NCBI GenBank assembly: GCA_022925895.1
Contig: JAKSYS010000051.1
Span: 62,001-126,000, forward strand
Length of the DNA stretch: 64,000 bases
Source: Fragilaria crotonensis
Lineage: Eukaryota; Bacillariophyta; Fragilariophyceae; Fragilariales; Fragilariaceae
Direction: 5' to 3'
The translations under genes and the position numbers were made by a program. Below, piece by piece: positions 35,101 through 44,652 of this stretch. Under the pieces are notes generated by a model. That model had not been told where the DNA came from. It ran no database searches and saw nothing but the letters and a program-made list of their open reading frames with translations. Positions within the stretch are counted from its first letter, which is position 1, and each line of letters begins with the position of its first letter.

Positions 35101-35856
35101 TGCTCATATGAGCATATCTTTCCATTTGCCTTTCGCTTTACAGACCCAAGGAAGGCTTTGATTAGCGCGACATTGATACCTGCGTACGCCAAATCCTCTG
35201 TGTTGTTATGTTGGCAAAATTTGGGTTGTCTAACATCTCTTGAGAGATTTGAACAACTCCACCAGCTTCAGCATACTCTGGATATTCCTGCTTCAGCCAA
35301 TTTATTATGACTCAAGTCTGTTACGATGCTCATGAATTGTTTTCAATTTTCGCCTATTTCCTTCTGTTTCTGAATCTGAACTCTATGCAGATTCTGCAAC
35401 CCAATGTCACCTCCAACAATATCCTGCTCGTTTCCTGCTGGTGCTTCAGCATGAAATGCTGCATGACGGCGTCCTCCAGCCATGGCTGATTGTAAAGAAC
35501 AAAATAAAGAACAAAAGACGTACTCCGTTCCAGATTCCTACTACTACTGCACTTGCTAAAACTCAGTAGCCCACAGTAGTGTACATCCTGGACTACAAAA
35601 CTACAACAGTACTACTACTAGTAGTACTGACTATGACACAAGAAGCGCTCCAATTTGAAGTCCAGCAGGTACTGTAGCAGGTAGTAATCAAAAAGTATAC
35701 CATCGGGTGTCTTCAATGGTATACTTTTCAATTTCCTACCTGTACAATCTACAGGTACCTGGTACATGGTAGTCATCGAGTAGTCAAGAAATTTCTACCA
35801 AAATGGTAGAACAACGCCTCAAAAACCGCTCAAAATGGTATACTATCGTCTACTAT
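32082..35856 (-). mobile_element. Crypton-like element, unit B of a head-to-tail tandem
   Basis: 3,775 bp, almost identical to unit A and in the same orientation, with no spacer. Differences seen by eye are few and mostly indels of 1-3 bases, often in homopolymers (for example near 32908, 33673, 33708, 33750, 35217, 35313, 35370 and 35715), plus a handful of substitutions. The right flank continues CTGGTAGTAGTC and the left flank of unit A ends CTACTAC, so the three boundaries share the core CTACTA-Y-CTG. Confidence 0.75.
33102..35484 (-). pseudogene. Crypton tyrosine recombinase with GCR1_C-like domain, unit B (frame-broken)
   Basis: Second copy of the same gene. The recombinase core is open over 500 codons (35192-33690), including ARSASIDAL, SHGIRKGAATHS, and GDQYLGRCL downstream. 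The N-terminal ~95 codons (35484-35195) and the GCR1_C-like end (33655-33102) are in other frames because of single-base deletions relative to unit A: three between 35217 and 35370, and three between 33673 and 33752. The two copies are broken in different places, so the breaks arose after duplication or are sequence errors. A hydrophobic segment, LVGVLYFLLASVVF, lies between the catalytic core and the coiled-coil part. Confidence 0.7.
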
Positions 35857-36345
35857 CTGGTAGTAGTCAAGAATCATGACAGGACAAAAGAAGATAAGGT
35901 TTTGTCGCTTGCGTCTCGTGACGACAACGCATCACTTGAGCACGTGTGCATAGGAATTGTACAATGCGACCGTACTTCAGTACGCAGTACTTCCACTGAA
36001 GTACTGACCTCGGATGACTGCGATGACACGCTTGCGGGCTTTTTCAGCGGCACTTCTGGCAGGCACAGCGGCTGTATCATATGTCCTCAACAAGTCTCGT
36101 CATTTTGCTGGCATATGTGAATTCAGTGTAGTCTACTAGACCCATGGTCATTCAACAGATGTCATTTGCTGTGAGAATGCCCAAGATTAAAACTCATCCA
36201 CCACATACATATCTTCACCCCTTGCCCCTTGCCCATCAGACACTGTGATACGGAACTCGACAAATGTTCAGAGGCACTTTTTGCGCACCCATTCATTCGA
36301 CCTTAAACGTCAAACAAAAAGGCGCAACAGCTCTACACGACGACA
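35857..36345. other. Upstream region of the first GT90-like gene
   Basis: About 490 bases between the Crypton pair and the first GT90-like gene. A 105-codon open frame that begins inside the Crypton end (35803-36120) has no known motif. Imperfect dyads of AGTACTTC...GAAGTACT occur near 35970-36005. Confidence 0.4.
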
Positions 36346-37946
36346 ATGAACAATAAAAGAGTAAAGCAAGCGCTGGAAGTTCTGTTCTTCGTCTTTTTGC
36401 ATGCCGCATTCATGTGTTCATCGACTTTCCAGGAGTTCATGTCATCGACAAGTCAGTCACAACAACATGGCAGAAAAGACAAGTCACCGACAAGAAACCT
36501 TACACGTTCGGACAACGAAATAGAGGAGGAGGAAGTTATACGTCCTTACAATCAAATTGATATCCAATCACTACGATACAATATGAAGGACATTTATCCG
36601 ATGCTTTTGGTGTTTAACGGGTCACGATTCGAGGCATACACGCTCGGACACGAGCAAGTGGGGCGTCGATACACCAAACTTGTCCCACTATTGGTACATG
36701 CATTACAGACAAACAATCCAGAGCGATTCCAACCAGGCCAACCTGTGTTTCAAATGGTATTCACAGTGTCTGATTTTCTTCTGACCGAATGTGCCAACGA
36801 ATTCGCCGACTGTCCAATCAACAAATTCCTCCCACCCATTATAAGCTTTTCCTCCGTCTATCGGGACAAATCCATTTTGCCTACTGCCAAATCGTTCCCG
36901 AATCCTGATTTTAGTGGGTGTATGTACGAATGGAAGATACAAAACAAAGCTGGATGTACATGGCCATCGGTAAATAAGAGTCTTGGCTGGGAAGACCTTG
37001 AGGATCAATTAGTGTGGCGAGGATCGGACCATCGATTCTTCTTGCCTTCGTTCGATGAATATGGAAAAATGGACGTGGAGTGGTTAGAAAAGGTGTTTAC
37101 GCGTGAGGCACTGGCCAATATGACTGACAACGACGTGGTCTCACGACTCTTTCACCACTACAGCGATCTATCACCGAGATGGAAGGCTGTCGCATTGACC
37201 TTGAAATCAACCATTGTCGAGCCAGAATCCCATCACTGGATCAATGTTTTGTTCACAGGAACGAGTGAACAGGAGCTTCATGCTCTCTTTGCCGAGCGAG
37301 GGACTCCAGTGACGGACAAGGAACCCATGAGTTCTGTAGAAATGTCACGATACAGGTATCAGATCGACCTGGCAGGAGGTACGTGGACGCCCGTCTTTTT
37401 CAGCACAATACTCGCCCCAAAACCATAATCTTGACTCACACACCCATCCATCTCGTCCGGACTTTTTCAGGTGGCGGTACGACATGGCAAGGAACTCTCA
37501 CAAAGTTACGCATGCCTGGAGTTCTATTTCATCACGAAACGCCAACCAAGGATTGGTTTTATGATCTCATGCGACCGTGGGTCCACTACATTCCAGTCCA
37601 GACTGATCTTGGTGACTTACGAGCAAGGTATCAATGGGCCAAAAATCATCCAGCGCAAGTGAGGGAGATTGCGGAACGTTCCACCGAGTTGGGGGACTAC
37701 TTGTTGAGTCCCGAGTACTTGAATCACGTGTACCAACGACTGTTTGTTGTGTACCTTGGAAAAGTTGTGGAGGCATATCAACCCAGCGACATGTCATGGC
37801 AAGACTGTCTTGCAATGTACCATGAAGGTGGGATTCATTTGAAGCTTGTTTCAGAATGTGGACAAGATAGCTGTGTTTCTGGATGGGGAACGGACCAAGC
37901 CGCCGTCGAGAGCTACCAGCACACGACAATGAAGGATGTGGCATGA
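36346..37946 (+). CDS. GT90-like (CAP10/POGLUT family) glycosyltransferase, gene 1
   Basis: Exons 36346..37378 and 37471..37946, with a 92-base intron (GTACGT...TTTTTCAG, phase 1), encode 502 residues. An N-terminal hydrophobic anchor (about residues 9-27, ALEVLFFVFLHAAFMC) suggests a type II protein of the ER/Golgi. Family marks in order: SFSSVYRDKSILPTAKSFPN near residue 165-185, WRGSD at 224-228, PRWKAV at 277-282, then across the splice junction YQIDLAGGGGTTW, LRMPGVLFHHET and WFYDLMRPWVHYIPV. The last block is the hallmark of GT90 enzymes (Y-K-Y...G-N/G-G ... S-L-V ... FY..L.PWVHY.P). GT90 members transfer glucose or xylose to protein or polysaccharide acceptors; the acceptor here is unknown. 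It is the most divergent of the four. The long open frame alone would end at 37428 by reading into the intron. Confidence 0.75.
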
Positions 37947-38677
37947 CAAGTCCGCGCTTATGATTGAGAAAATGTGAACAATCACTATTTCTCCCCCCTT
38001 CGATGGCATTCATATCAATGTGTTTCGGAATGCTGACAGGAAAGCGAGATCAAGCACAGACCACGCCGCCGTCGAGAGCTACCAGCTTACGACAGTGAAG
38101 GATGTGGCATGACAAAGCCACACTATCGATGAGAAATGTGAACACTCATTATTTCTCCAGCTTTTGGTCGGTGCTACCTTGAGACACCCACCGGGTTCAA
38201 ATCCGCTGTGGTAAATTAAACATTCTGTAGTACGCCTAGGAGCACTATCCAAGTTCCAATCGTTCAGCTTGGTGTCTAAATTCCAAAGCTTAGCGTCGTA
38301 ACCGCATGTATACTGATCCTGAAGCAGAAGTCTGGCGATGCATTTGATTCACCGCCCAACATCACGTCCAAAATGGTAGGCGACGGCGCCAAAACACGAC
38401 GTGGAGCTCTCACGAACATACGCCTATCTGGCGTTCTATTTCATCGCGAGAAGCCAACCGAGGACTGGTTTTCCATGTCACTCTGGGGAAAGTGCAACAA
38501 CGCCCTTATAAACAATTGAAGAAACTTTCTAAGCATGCCCGTCACAAGAAGAATTACCAGTAGTAGTACGAATAATGCTAGATATACCAAAAATGAATTC
38601 GATTCCTGATGTCAGGACACTGGGAACGATAAAGAACATGCAGCATCATCCAATGGTGCATGCCTTCGGCATGACCT
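37947..38677. pseudogene. Relics of GT90-like gene copies
   Basis: Two fragments are recognisable in this spacer. 38059-38158 repeats the last codons and 3' flank of gene 1 (37892-37994), including GCCGTCGAGAGCTACCAGC. 38394-38473 repeats part of exon 2 (compare 37478-37560), including a TCTATTTCATC...GCCAACC...GACTGGTTTT segment. Both are on the plus strand and neither is open. They record at least one further duplication that was then lost. Confidence 0.6.
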
Positions 38678-40365
38678 CTACCGGTAGGTATGCTTGAAAT
38701 AGTTCTCGAAGGTACCTCGTTGCCATTCTGTATTGCACCTTACATGATCGCATTCTGAGACCTGCTCGACAGGCAGGTTGATCGAACGATACTGTGCCAG
38801 GCAATCCTCCCAAGAGCGACCTTCAGGTAGATAGGCCTTGACCACCTCACCCAAGTAGTCCACGAACAATTCCTTGTACACCGTGTCCATGTATTTGGAA
38901 CTCAGCAGATATTCCGCTAACTTGGTGGATTCCTCTGCAATCTTCTTCACCTTATCAGGGTTCGCTTCGGCCCAGTCGTACTGCTCTCGCAAGTTGCTCA
39001 AGTCTGTATTGATGGGAATGTAGTGGACCCATGGTTCCATAAGGTCATAAAACCAGTCTTTGGTTGGTGTTTCGTGATGAAACAAAACGCCCGGCATGAG
39101 TAATTTTGTGATTGTGCCCTGCCACGTAGTACCGCCACCTGTAGTTGACAAAAGTGGTTGATTGTCATTGAAAACGAACGTATGCGTGTAAGAACAAGAA
39201 AAGCTGCGCGCGCCAACATGTTTTGAATATCCATGCACATACCTCCACCAAGGTCGATTTGGTATTTGTACTTTGACATCGCCATGGGGCTCATCGGAAA
39301 TTCCTCCGAAACGACCACACCTCGATCGAGAAATCTCTGATGCAGTTCTTTCAAGGCGTCTCCAGTGAACCGAACATTGATCCATGAACTTGAACCAGGA
39401 AGGCCGTGCAGAGTTTCGTTGAGAGTCAAGGCAACCGCCTTCCAGCGAGGGGTGAGATTCGAAAATCGTGACATGAGTTTGGCAATCAGCTCCGCATCGG
39501 ACATGGTTGACAACGCTTCCGAGAATTCTATTTGCATCCACCTGCCATTCATATTTCGATGAGCATCCATGACTCCCAAAAAGTTGAAGTCCGACCCACG
39601 CCACACAAGTTGATTGATGAGAGAATCAAAGTGCAGGCTTTTGTCAACTTCAGGCCATTTGCATTGCGGGGAGCCCATCACCTTGTATTCGTACAGACAG
39701 CCACTAAAATATGGATTTGGAAACGATTTGGCGGTCGGCATGATACGATCATTACGATAGACAGAGGAAAAGCTGACGATCGGTGGGTAGAACTTATTTC
39801 CTGGACAGCGATCAGGGTGATTGACACACATGGTCGTCAAATAGTCGGATTCGCAAAACACCATTTGAAAGACAGGTTGACCCGACCGGAAGCGCTCCGG
39901 ATAGTTTATTTTCAAGGCATGCACCAAGAATGGAACGAGTATGACGTATCGAAAGGACAATTTCCTATGGCCAAGGGTGTAGGCCTTGAAGCGCTTGCCG
40001 TCAAAAACAAAAAGGAGTGGCGAGGACATCTTCAAGTGGTACGCCACCGACTGGATGCCTCTCTGATCGTAAATGGGCAATGTTCCAACAGCGACCTGGC
40101 TATTCACGGCTGTCTCCATCAGGTTGCGATTCTGAACATTGAGTGATAATATCTGGAGTAGAGTTCCAGTTCCGGCTTGACTTGAATGTTTACCTCGCAC
40201 GAAAAACGCGATGCTTCCCAAGCCCGCGAATGCAAATGATACTATGACAACTCTCAGGACATCAAACGACTTGTGCCGAGTCTTGCTCGGGAGTGGTGAA
40301 GATTCGATCATCGTTGTGAACATTCGTTTGGGAACGATAACAGTGTTCAGCTTCCTCGGCCCCAT
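38678..40365 (-). CDS. GT90-like glycosyltransferase, gene 2
   Basis: Exons 40365..39243 and 39138..38678 with a 104-base intron (GTATGT...CTACAG, phase 1) encode 527 residues. The membrane anchor is at residues 37-56 (LRVVIVSFAFAGLGSIAFFV). The same family marks as gene 1 appear: SFSSVYRNDRIMPTAKSFPN, QLVWRGSDFNFLG, LTPRWKAVALTLNE, KYKYQIDLGGG joined to GGTTW, LLMPGVLFHHET and DLMEPWVHYIPINTDLSNL. An internal start at 40311 (MIESSPL) corresponds to the one I favour in gene 3. It is the closest relative of gene 3; exon 2 of the two is nearly the same at the protein level. Confidence 0.75.
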
Positions 40366-40719
40366 ATCACTGAAGGAACGAATCAGTGTTCACACAAGGA
40401 CATCATTGTTTTCAACGCGTATATCAATGATTCCTCGTAGTTATCCGTATAAGGCGCCTGTAGAAACCATCAAAACATAAAACCTGAAGGTGACTGATTC
40501 CGGAGTATAGTCACTTGACGTGGAGTTGCGTGGTCACCGTCGTAGATATGTACTGTAGATATGCCCAAGGGTCATTGGACATTAGTCATTTGTGTCCAAA
40601 CGAACATTTCGAGTAGCCATGACCCATGACTAATGTCCGATGACTATCTGTTGAAAACTATGACGCAACATTTGGAAGTGACAGGAGTCAGGTCGCATCG
40701 ACTCAACCCAGTTAGTTTG

Positions 40720-41160
40720 TAGGGGAATTTGCAATTTAGTCCATAAATAAGTTTAAAGATTATAAAGTACAATGACCCTCTATCTAGTTTTGTACACTAT
40801 TGCAATATACTCGGAGTAGTACATAATGATTTCACTATTTCAATAAAGTACACATGTTTTGGCCATGTTTGCTATGTAGTCTATTTTTTGATTATAACAC
40901 CCATTTCTCAATTTCCGCGCCCGCCACGCCAAGGTTCCACTGAAGATATGGTACCCCGTCGTGTAGATCAAACATAAATCAACCATGGTCACTACTTTTT
41001 CATGGAGCCGTTCTCCATCATTTATTTTCTGATGATGGCATTGTTGGTTACAAACCTTTTCATTCTGACCCTGTCCATCAACTTTAACAGTGGTCATAAT
41101 TCACCTTGGTGTGATGCTCTTGTCACATTGTGTGCTATCCATGGTGTGTCAAAGTTCCCT
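40720..41160. repeat. Probable remnant of a related MULE end
   Basis: Shares with the left arm of the MULE the words GCAATTTAGTCCATAA, TTTAAAGAT, CCCATTTCTCAATTTCC-like text, ATGGTACCC and a TTCACCTT/TTGTCACATTG region, in the same order over about 440 bp. No transposase is attached. It may be a solo end or a non-autonomous copy. Confidence 0.45.
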
Positions 41161-41265
41161 TGAAAAAGAATTTGCGCGCGCAATTAGTACTAACGCTACT
41201 GGCGGTATACACTTACGTAGAAGTAACTGCGCCTCAACTTTGCACAATCGCACATTCATCCATTA

Positions 41266-41720
41266 TCATCCAGCCATAATCCATTTCACACACACCATTT
41301 CAAACAACAACAAGCAAGCATCCTGCTTGCGCTTCCACATCAACGGATACCATCTGATCTTTGCTTCGGGAGTATGATCAGTTTTCTCGATGGACTGTCG
41401 TTTGTGTGAGTGCTCGCGATACCATGTGGCGAGGTGGTCCACGTGCGAATTACGTGACACATCTTTCTTATGTGTGCCGCTTGATATTTGAGATGTATCA
41501 AGTTGGTGTCCTTTGACCCAGACGTGCGAGATCTTTCGTCGAATGAATTTGCTTTCGTGCTTTATGATGCTCATATAATCAGGGTTGGATGGCTGTCGTT
41601 CCTTGATCTGCCGTTGTTGCGTGTGATTCTGGACGTTGCGTATCGCCGATTTGCTGTCCGTAACCCATCGGAATGTGCATTGATGTCGTTTACCCCAGGA
41701 GCGTTGAAGTAGTGAGATCA
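41266..41720 (-). pseudogene. RNase H fragment of a retroelement
   Basis: On the minus strand the frame reads WVTDSKSAIRNV near 41670, then ISHVWVKGHQLDT near 41510 and VDHLATWYREHSH near 41420. The TDS motif, the VKGHQ-D motif and the D-x-LA that follows are the conserved active-site neighbourhood of type I RNase H domains at the end of diatom reverse-transcriptase proteins. No reverse transcriptase is attached. It may belong to the same element type as the fragment inside the MULE. Confidence 0.5.
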
Positions 41721-42519
41721 GAAGCAGAGCTGCCGCGTATTGTCCAACACAGTTACCTTCTAGCCAGGTAAAGGTTATTCCTCTGCTAAAGGGTCTAGGT
41801 GTGGGTGAGTCATTTGAAAAGGACGACGGGGTAAAGGGTCCGCAACACCACAGCTACTTCGGTGTGCAAGTACAAGAGAGGTACAGGGTACCGGCCGGTG
41901 GCAGGGATAAAGAGGATGAGGCGGTGCGCGGTGCCCAATAAAAAGAAAACATCCAATTTTGCACCAAGGGCGCATAAATGCTTAATACTGTCTACCGTAG
42001 TATCCCACTGTACGGAAGTCTTAAACTTGGTATGATGTATGATACGTGAATGCTACAGTAGTAGTCCGGTTCTAAGAGCGACACTATGTATTGAGAACGA
42101 AGGAGCAACTTCACTTCGATTTCGTAGTTGTTTCGAGAGAATGATCACTCGAAACAACAATCTTAGTCGCTCTACTATTTCGTTCGCTACCCTCGTCCAC
42201 GCCTTTCCTTACCATGTCGGCCACCTTGACTAGTGTACTCTTCTATATTACGTCGGTAACATCGTCGTCTTGCCCGTAAGTCCAGCGGCCGTTCACTCGC
42301 TCCACTTTACCTCCAACAGCATGCCCGTCACAGGTCACAATCTGGTCCTTCCGTTGGGAAATGAAGGGAAAACGAGAACAACACAAACGGTCAATGCTGG
42401 AAATCCCAAAAAATGAATCCGGATCCTATTGTCAGGACGAAGTGGAGGATCAAAGAAGTGCAGACAGCACCACACGATCCAAGACCGGCTGCGTCTTCAT
42501 GCCTTCGGCCACATGACAT

Positions 42520-44289
42520 CTACCGATAGGCGTGTTTGAAATAGTCCACGAAGGCACCTTGATCCCATTGTGTATTGCACCGTTCATAATCGCATTCTGA
42601 GACCTGCTCGACAGGAAGATCAATCGAACGGTACTGCTTCATGCAATCCTCCCAGGAACGACCTTCGGGATTGTAGGCCTTGACCACCTCACCCAAGTAG
42701 TCCACAAACAGTTCCTCGTACACAGTTTCCATGTATTCAGAACTCAACAGATATTCCGCCAGCTTGGTGGATTCCTCTGCAATCTTCTTCACCTTATCAG
42801 GGTTCGCTTCGGCCCAGTCGTACTGCTCTCGCAAGTTGCTCAGGTCTGTATTGATGGGAATGTAGTGGACCCATGGTTCCATTAAGTCATAAAACCAGTC
42901 TTTGGTTGGTGTTTCATGATGAAACAACACTCCTGGCATGCGTAACTTTGTCAATGTTCCCTGCCACGTAGTACCGCCACCTGTAATTCACAAAGTAGGT
43001 GATTCCGTTTGAAAAAATCAGGTTGTGAGAAGAGCAGAAGCTACGAGCGTCAACATTCTATGAAAACGAATGTACGTACCTCCAGCTAGGTCGATTTGGT
43101 ATTTGTACTTTGACATTCTCTTGGCGCTCATCGGCCGCTTCTCCGAAACGAGCATACCTCGGTTGTGAAATCTCTGATGAAGTTCATTCCCGAAGTCTCC
43201 AGTGAATTGGACATTGATCCACGAACTTGAACCAGGTCCTCCGTACACGGCTTCGTTGAGAGTCAAGGCGACTGCTTTCCACCGTGGGGTGAGATCCGAA
43301 AATTTTGACATGATTTTGTCCATCACCTCGGCATCGGACATGGATGGCAATGCGTCTTCCGAAAATTCTTGGTTCATCCAGTTGCCGTTCATATCTTCAT
43401 GAGCATCCATTAGTCCTAGAAAGTCGAAGTCCGACCCACGCCACACAATTTGATTAATGAGTGATTCGAATGGCAGGCTTTTGTCGATTTGAGGCCATTT
43501 GCATTGCGGGGAGCCCATCACCTTATAGTCGTATAGACAGCCACTGAAATCTGGATTTGGGAACGATTTAGCGGTAGGCATGATACGATCATCACGATAC
43601 ACAGAGGAAAAGCTAACGATTGGGGGATAGAACTTGTTTGCGGGACACTGATCAGGGTCGTTGGCACACGTGGTCATCAAATAGTCGGATACACTAAACA
43701 CCATTTGAAAGACGGGTTGACCTGGTTGGAAGCGATCTGGATGGTTTGTGCGCAAGGCATGTACCATGAATGGAACGAGTTTGACGTATCGAAAGGAAAA
43801 CTTCCAGTGACCGAGAGTGTAGGCCTTGAAGTGCTCGCCGTCAAATACAAGAAGAAGTGGCCAGGAAATCCTCAAGTTGTAAGACAGCGACTGGATGCCT
43901 TTCTGATCGTAAACGGGCAATGTTCCGATTCCAATCTGGCTATTTAAGGCCGTGTCCATCAGGTTTCGTCTCTGGACATCACGGAATTGTATCGAATCTT
44001 CGAATAATGTGCCTGCTCGACTTGATTGTGTACTTCGGCCAAAAAACGCTATGCTTCCGAAGCCTGCGCAAGCACATGACAATATGATAGCACTCCGAAT
44101 ATCAAATGACTTGCATTGAGCCCTTCTCGCATTGGTTGGAGGGCGGAGTGGCGAAGGATCGATCATGACTATGTGAACGTTCGTTTTTGGAACGATTTTA
44201 GTGCTCTCAAAGTGAATGCTCCCTTTTAAAGCACTTGCGCCAATCAGAATCCGCTGAAACGTCATATAATGGATACTGCCACAATTCAT
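42520..44289 (-). CDS. GT90-like glycosyltransferase, gene 3
   Basis: Exons 44289..43080 and 42980..42520 with a 99-base intron (GTACGT...ATTACAG, phase 1). From the first ATG it encodes 556 residues. I think ATG 44166 (515 residues, MIDPSPLRPP) is more likely, because it lines up with gene 2 and puts the membrane anchor (SAIILSCACAGFGSIAFFG) about 25 residues from the N-terminus. Family marks: SFSSVYRDDRIMPTAKSFPN, QIVWRGSDFDFLG, LTPRWKAVALTLNE, KYKYQIDLAGG, LRMPGVLFHHETPTKDWFY, EPWVHYIPINTDLSNL. It is divergent from gene 4 across a 360-base shared upstream region. Confidence 0.75.
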
Positions 44290-44652
44290 AATTTGTTTTC
44301 ATGTATATATGATTGCTGTGCCTGTTATATAAGGAATGAGTGCTGTGCATCAGATGTCGCTTTAGTTGTTCTGAAGTTCTGACGTCGTCACTTGACATGG
44401 TGGTGCGCGGTAAAAGTAAATGCCGACATTCCTCTGGGTCACTGGTCATTAGTCATTAGTGTCCCGGAGCGTTGATATCCTATCACCGAGCATTATCTCT
44501 TTATGCCATAACCGATGACTGTCATTTGAGTCCCGAAAACTTATGAATACAAGGCGGTGACAGGAGTCAGGTCATCGAGTCGGCCAATTTTGTCCCTGCT
44601 ACAAACAGTTTCAGCAAAACTAGCATGACTTAGTATTCGTCAAGTTCTACAT
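44290..44652. promoter_or_regulatory. Divergent promoter region between GT90-like genes 3 and 4
   Basis: About 360 bases between two start codons facing away from each other, or about 490 if gene 3 starts at 44166. It contains GTCATTAGTCATTAGTGTCC near 44447 and TGACAGGAGTCAGGTC near 44560; related words lie upstream of gene 2 (40580-40700). Conservation of these words between two duplicates is the only evidence for a regulatory role. Confidence 0.4.

Larger units (their letters stand above)
40366..42519. other. Spacer between GT90-like genes 2 and 3, with mobile-element debris
   Basis: 40480-40720 resembles the upstream region of gene 3 (44370-44590): both hold a GTCACTTGAC-type word, GTCATT...AGTCATT words and TGACAGGAGTCAGGTC. 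40720-41160 resembles the left end of the MULE at 13360-13660. 41266-41720 is a retroelement RNase H fragment. The remainder, 41720-42310, shows nothing. 42318-42519 is the 3' flank of gene 3, related to 38533-38677. Confidence 0.5.

Noticed and set aside
38180-38215. tRNA gene (GGTTCAAATCC resembles a T-loop)
   Set aside because: The T-stem does not pair fully, and no acceptor stem or anticodon arm can be drawn around it.
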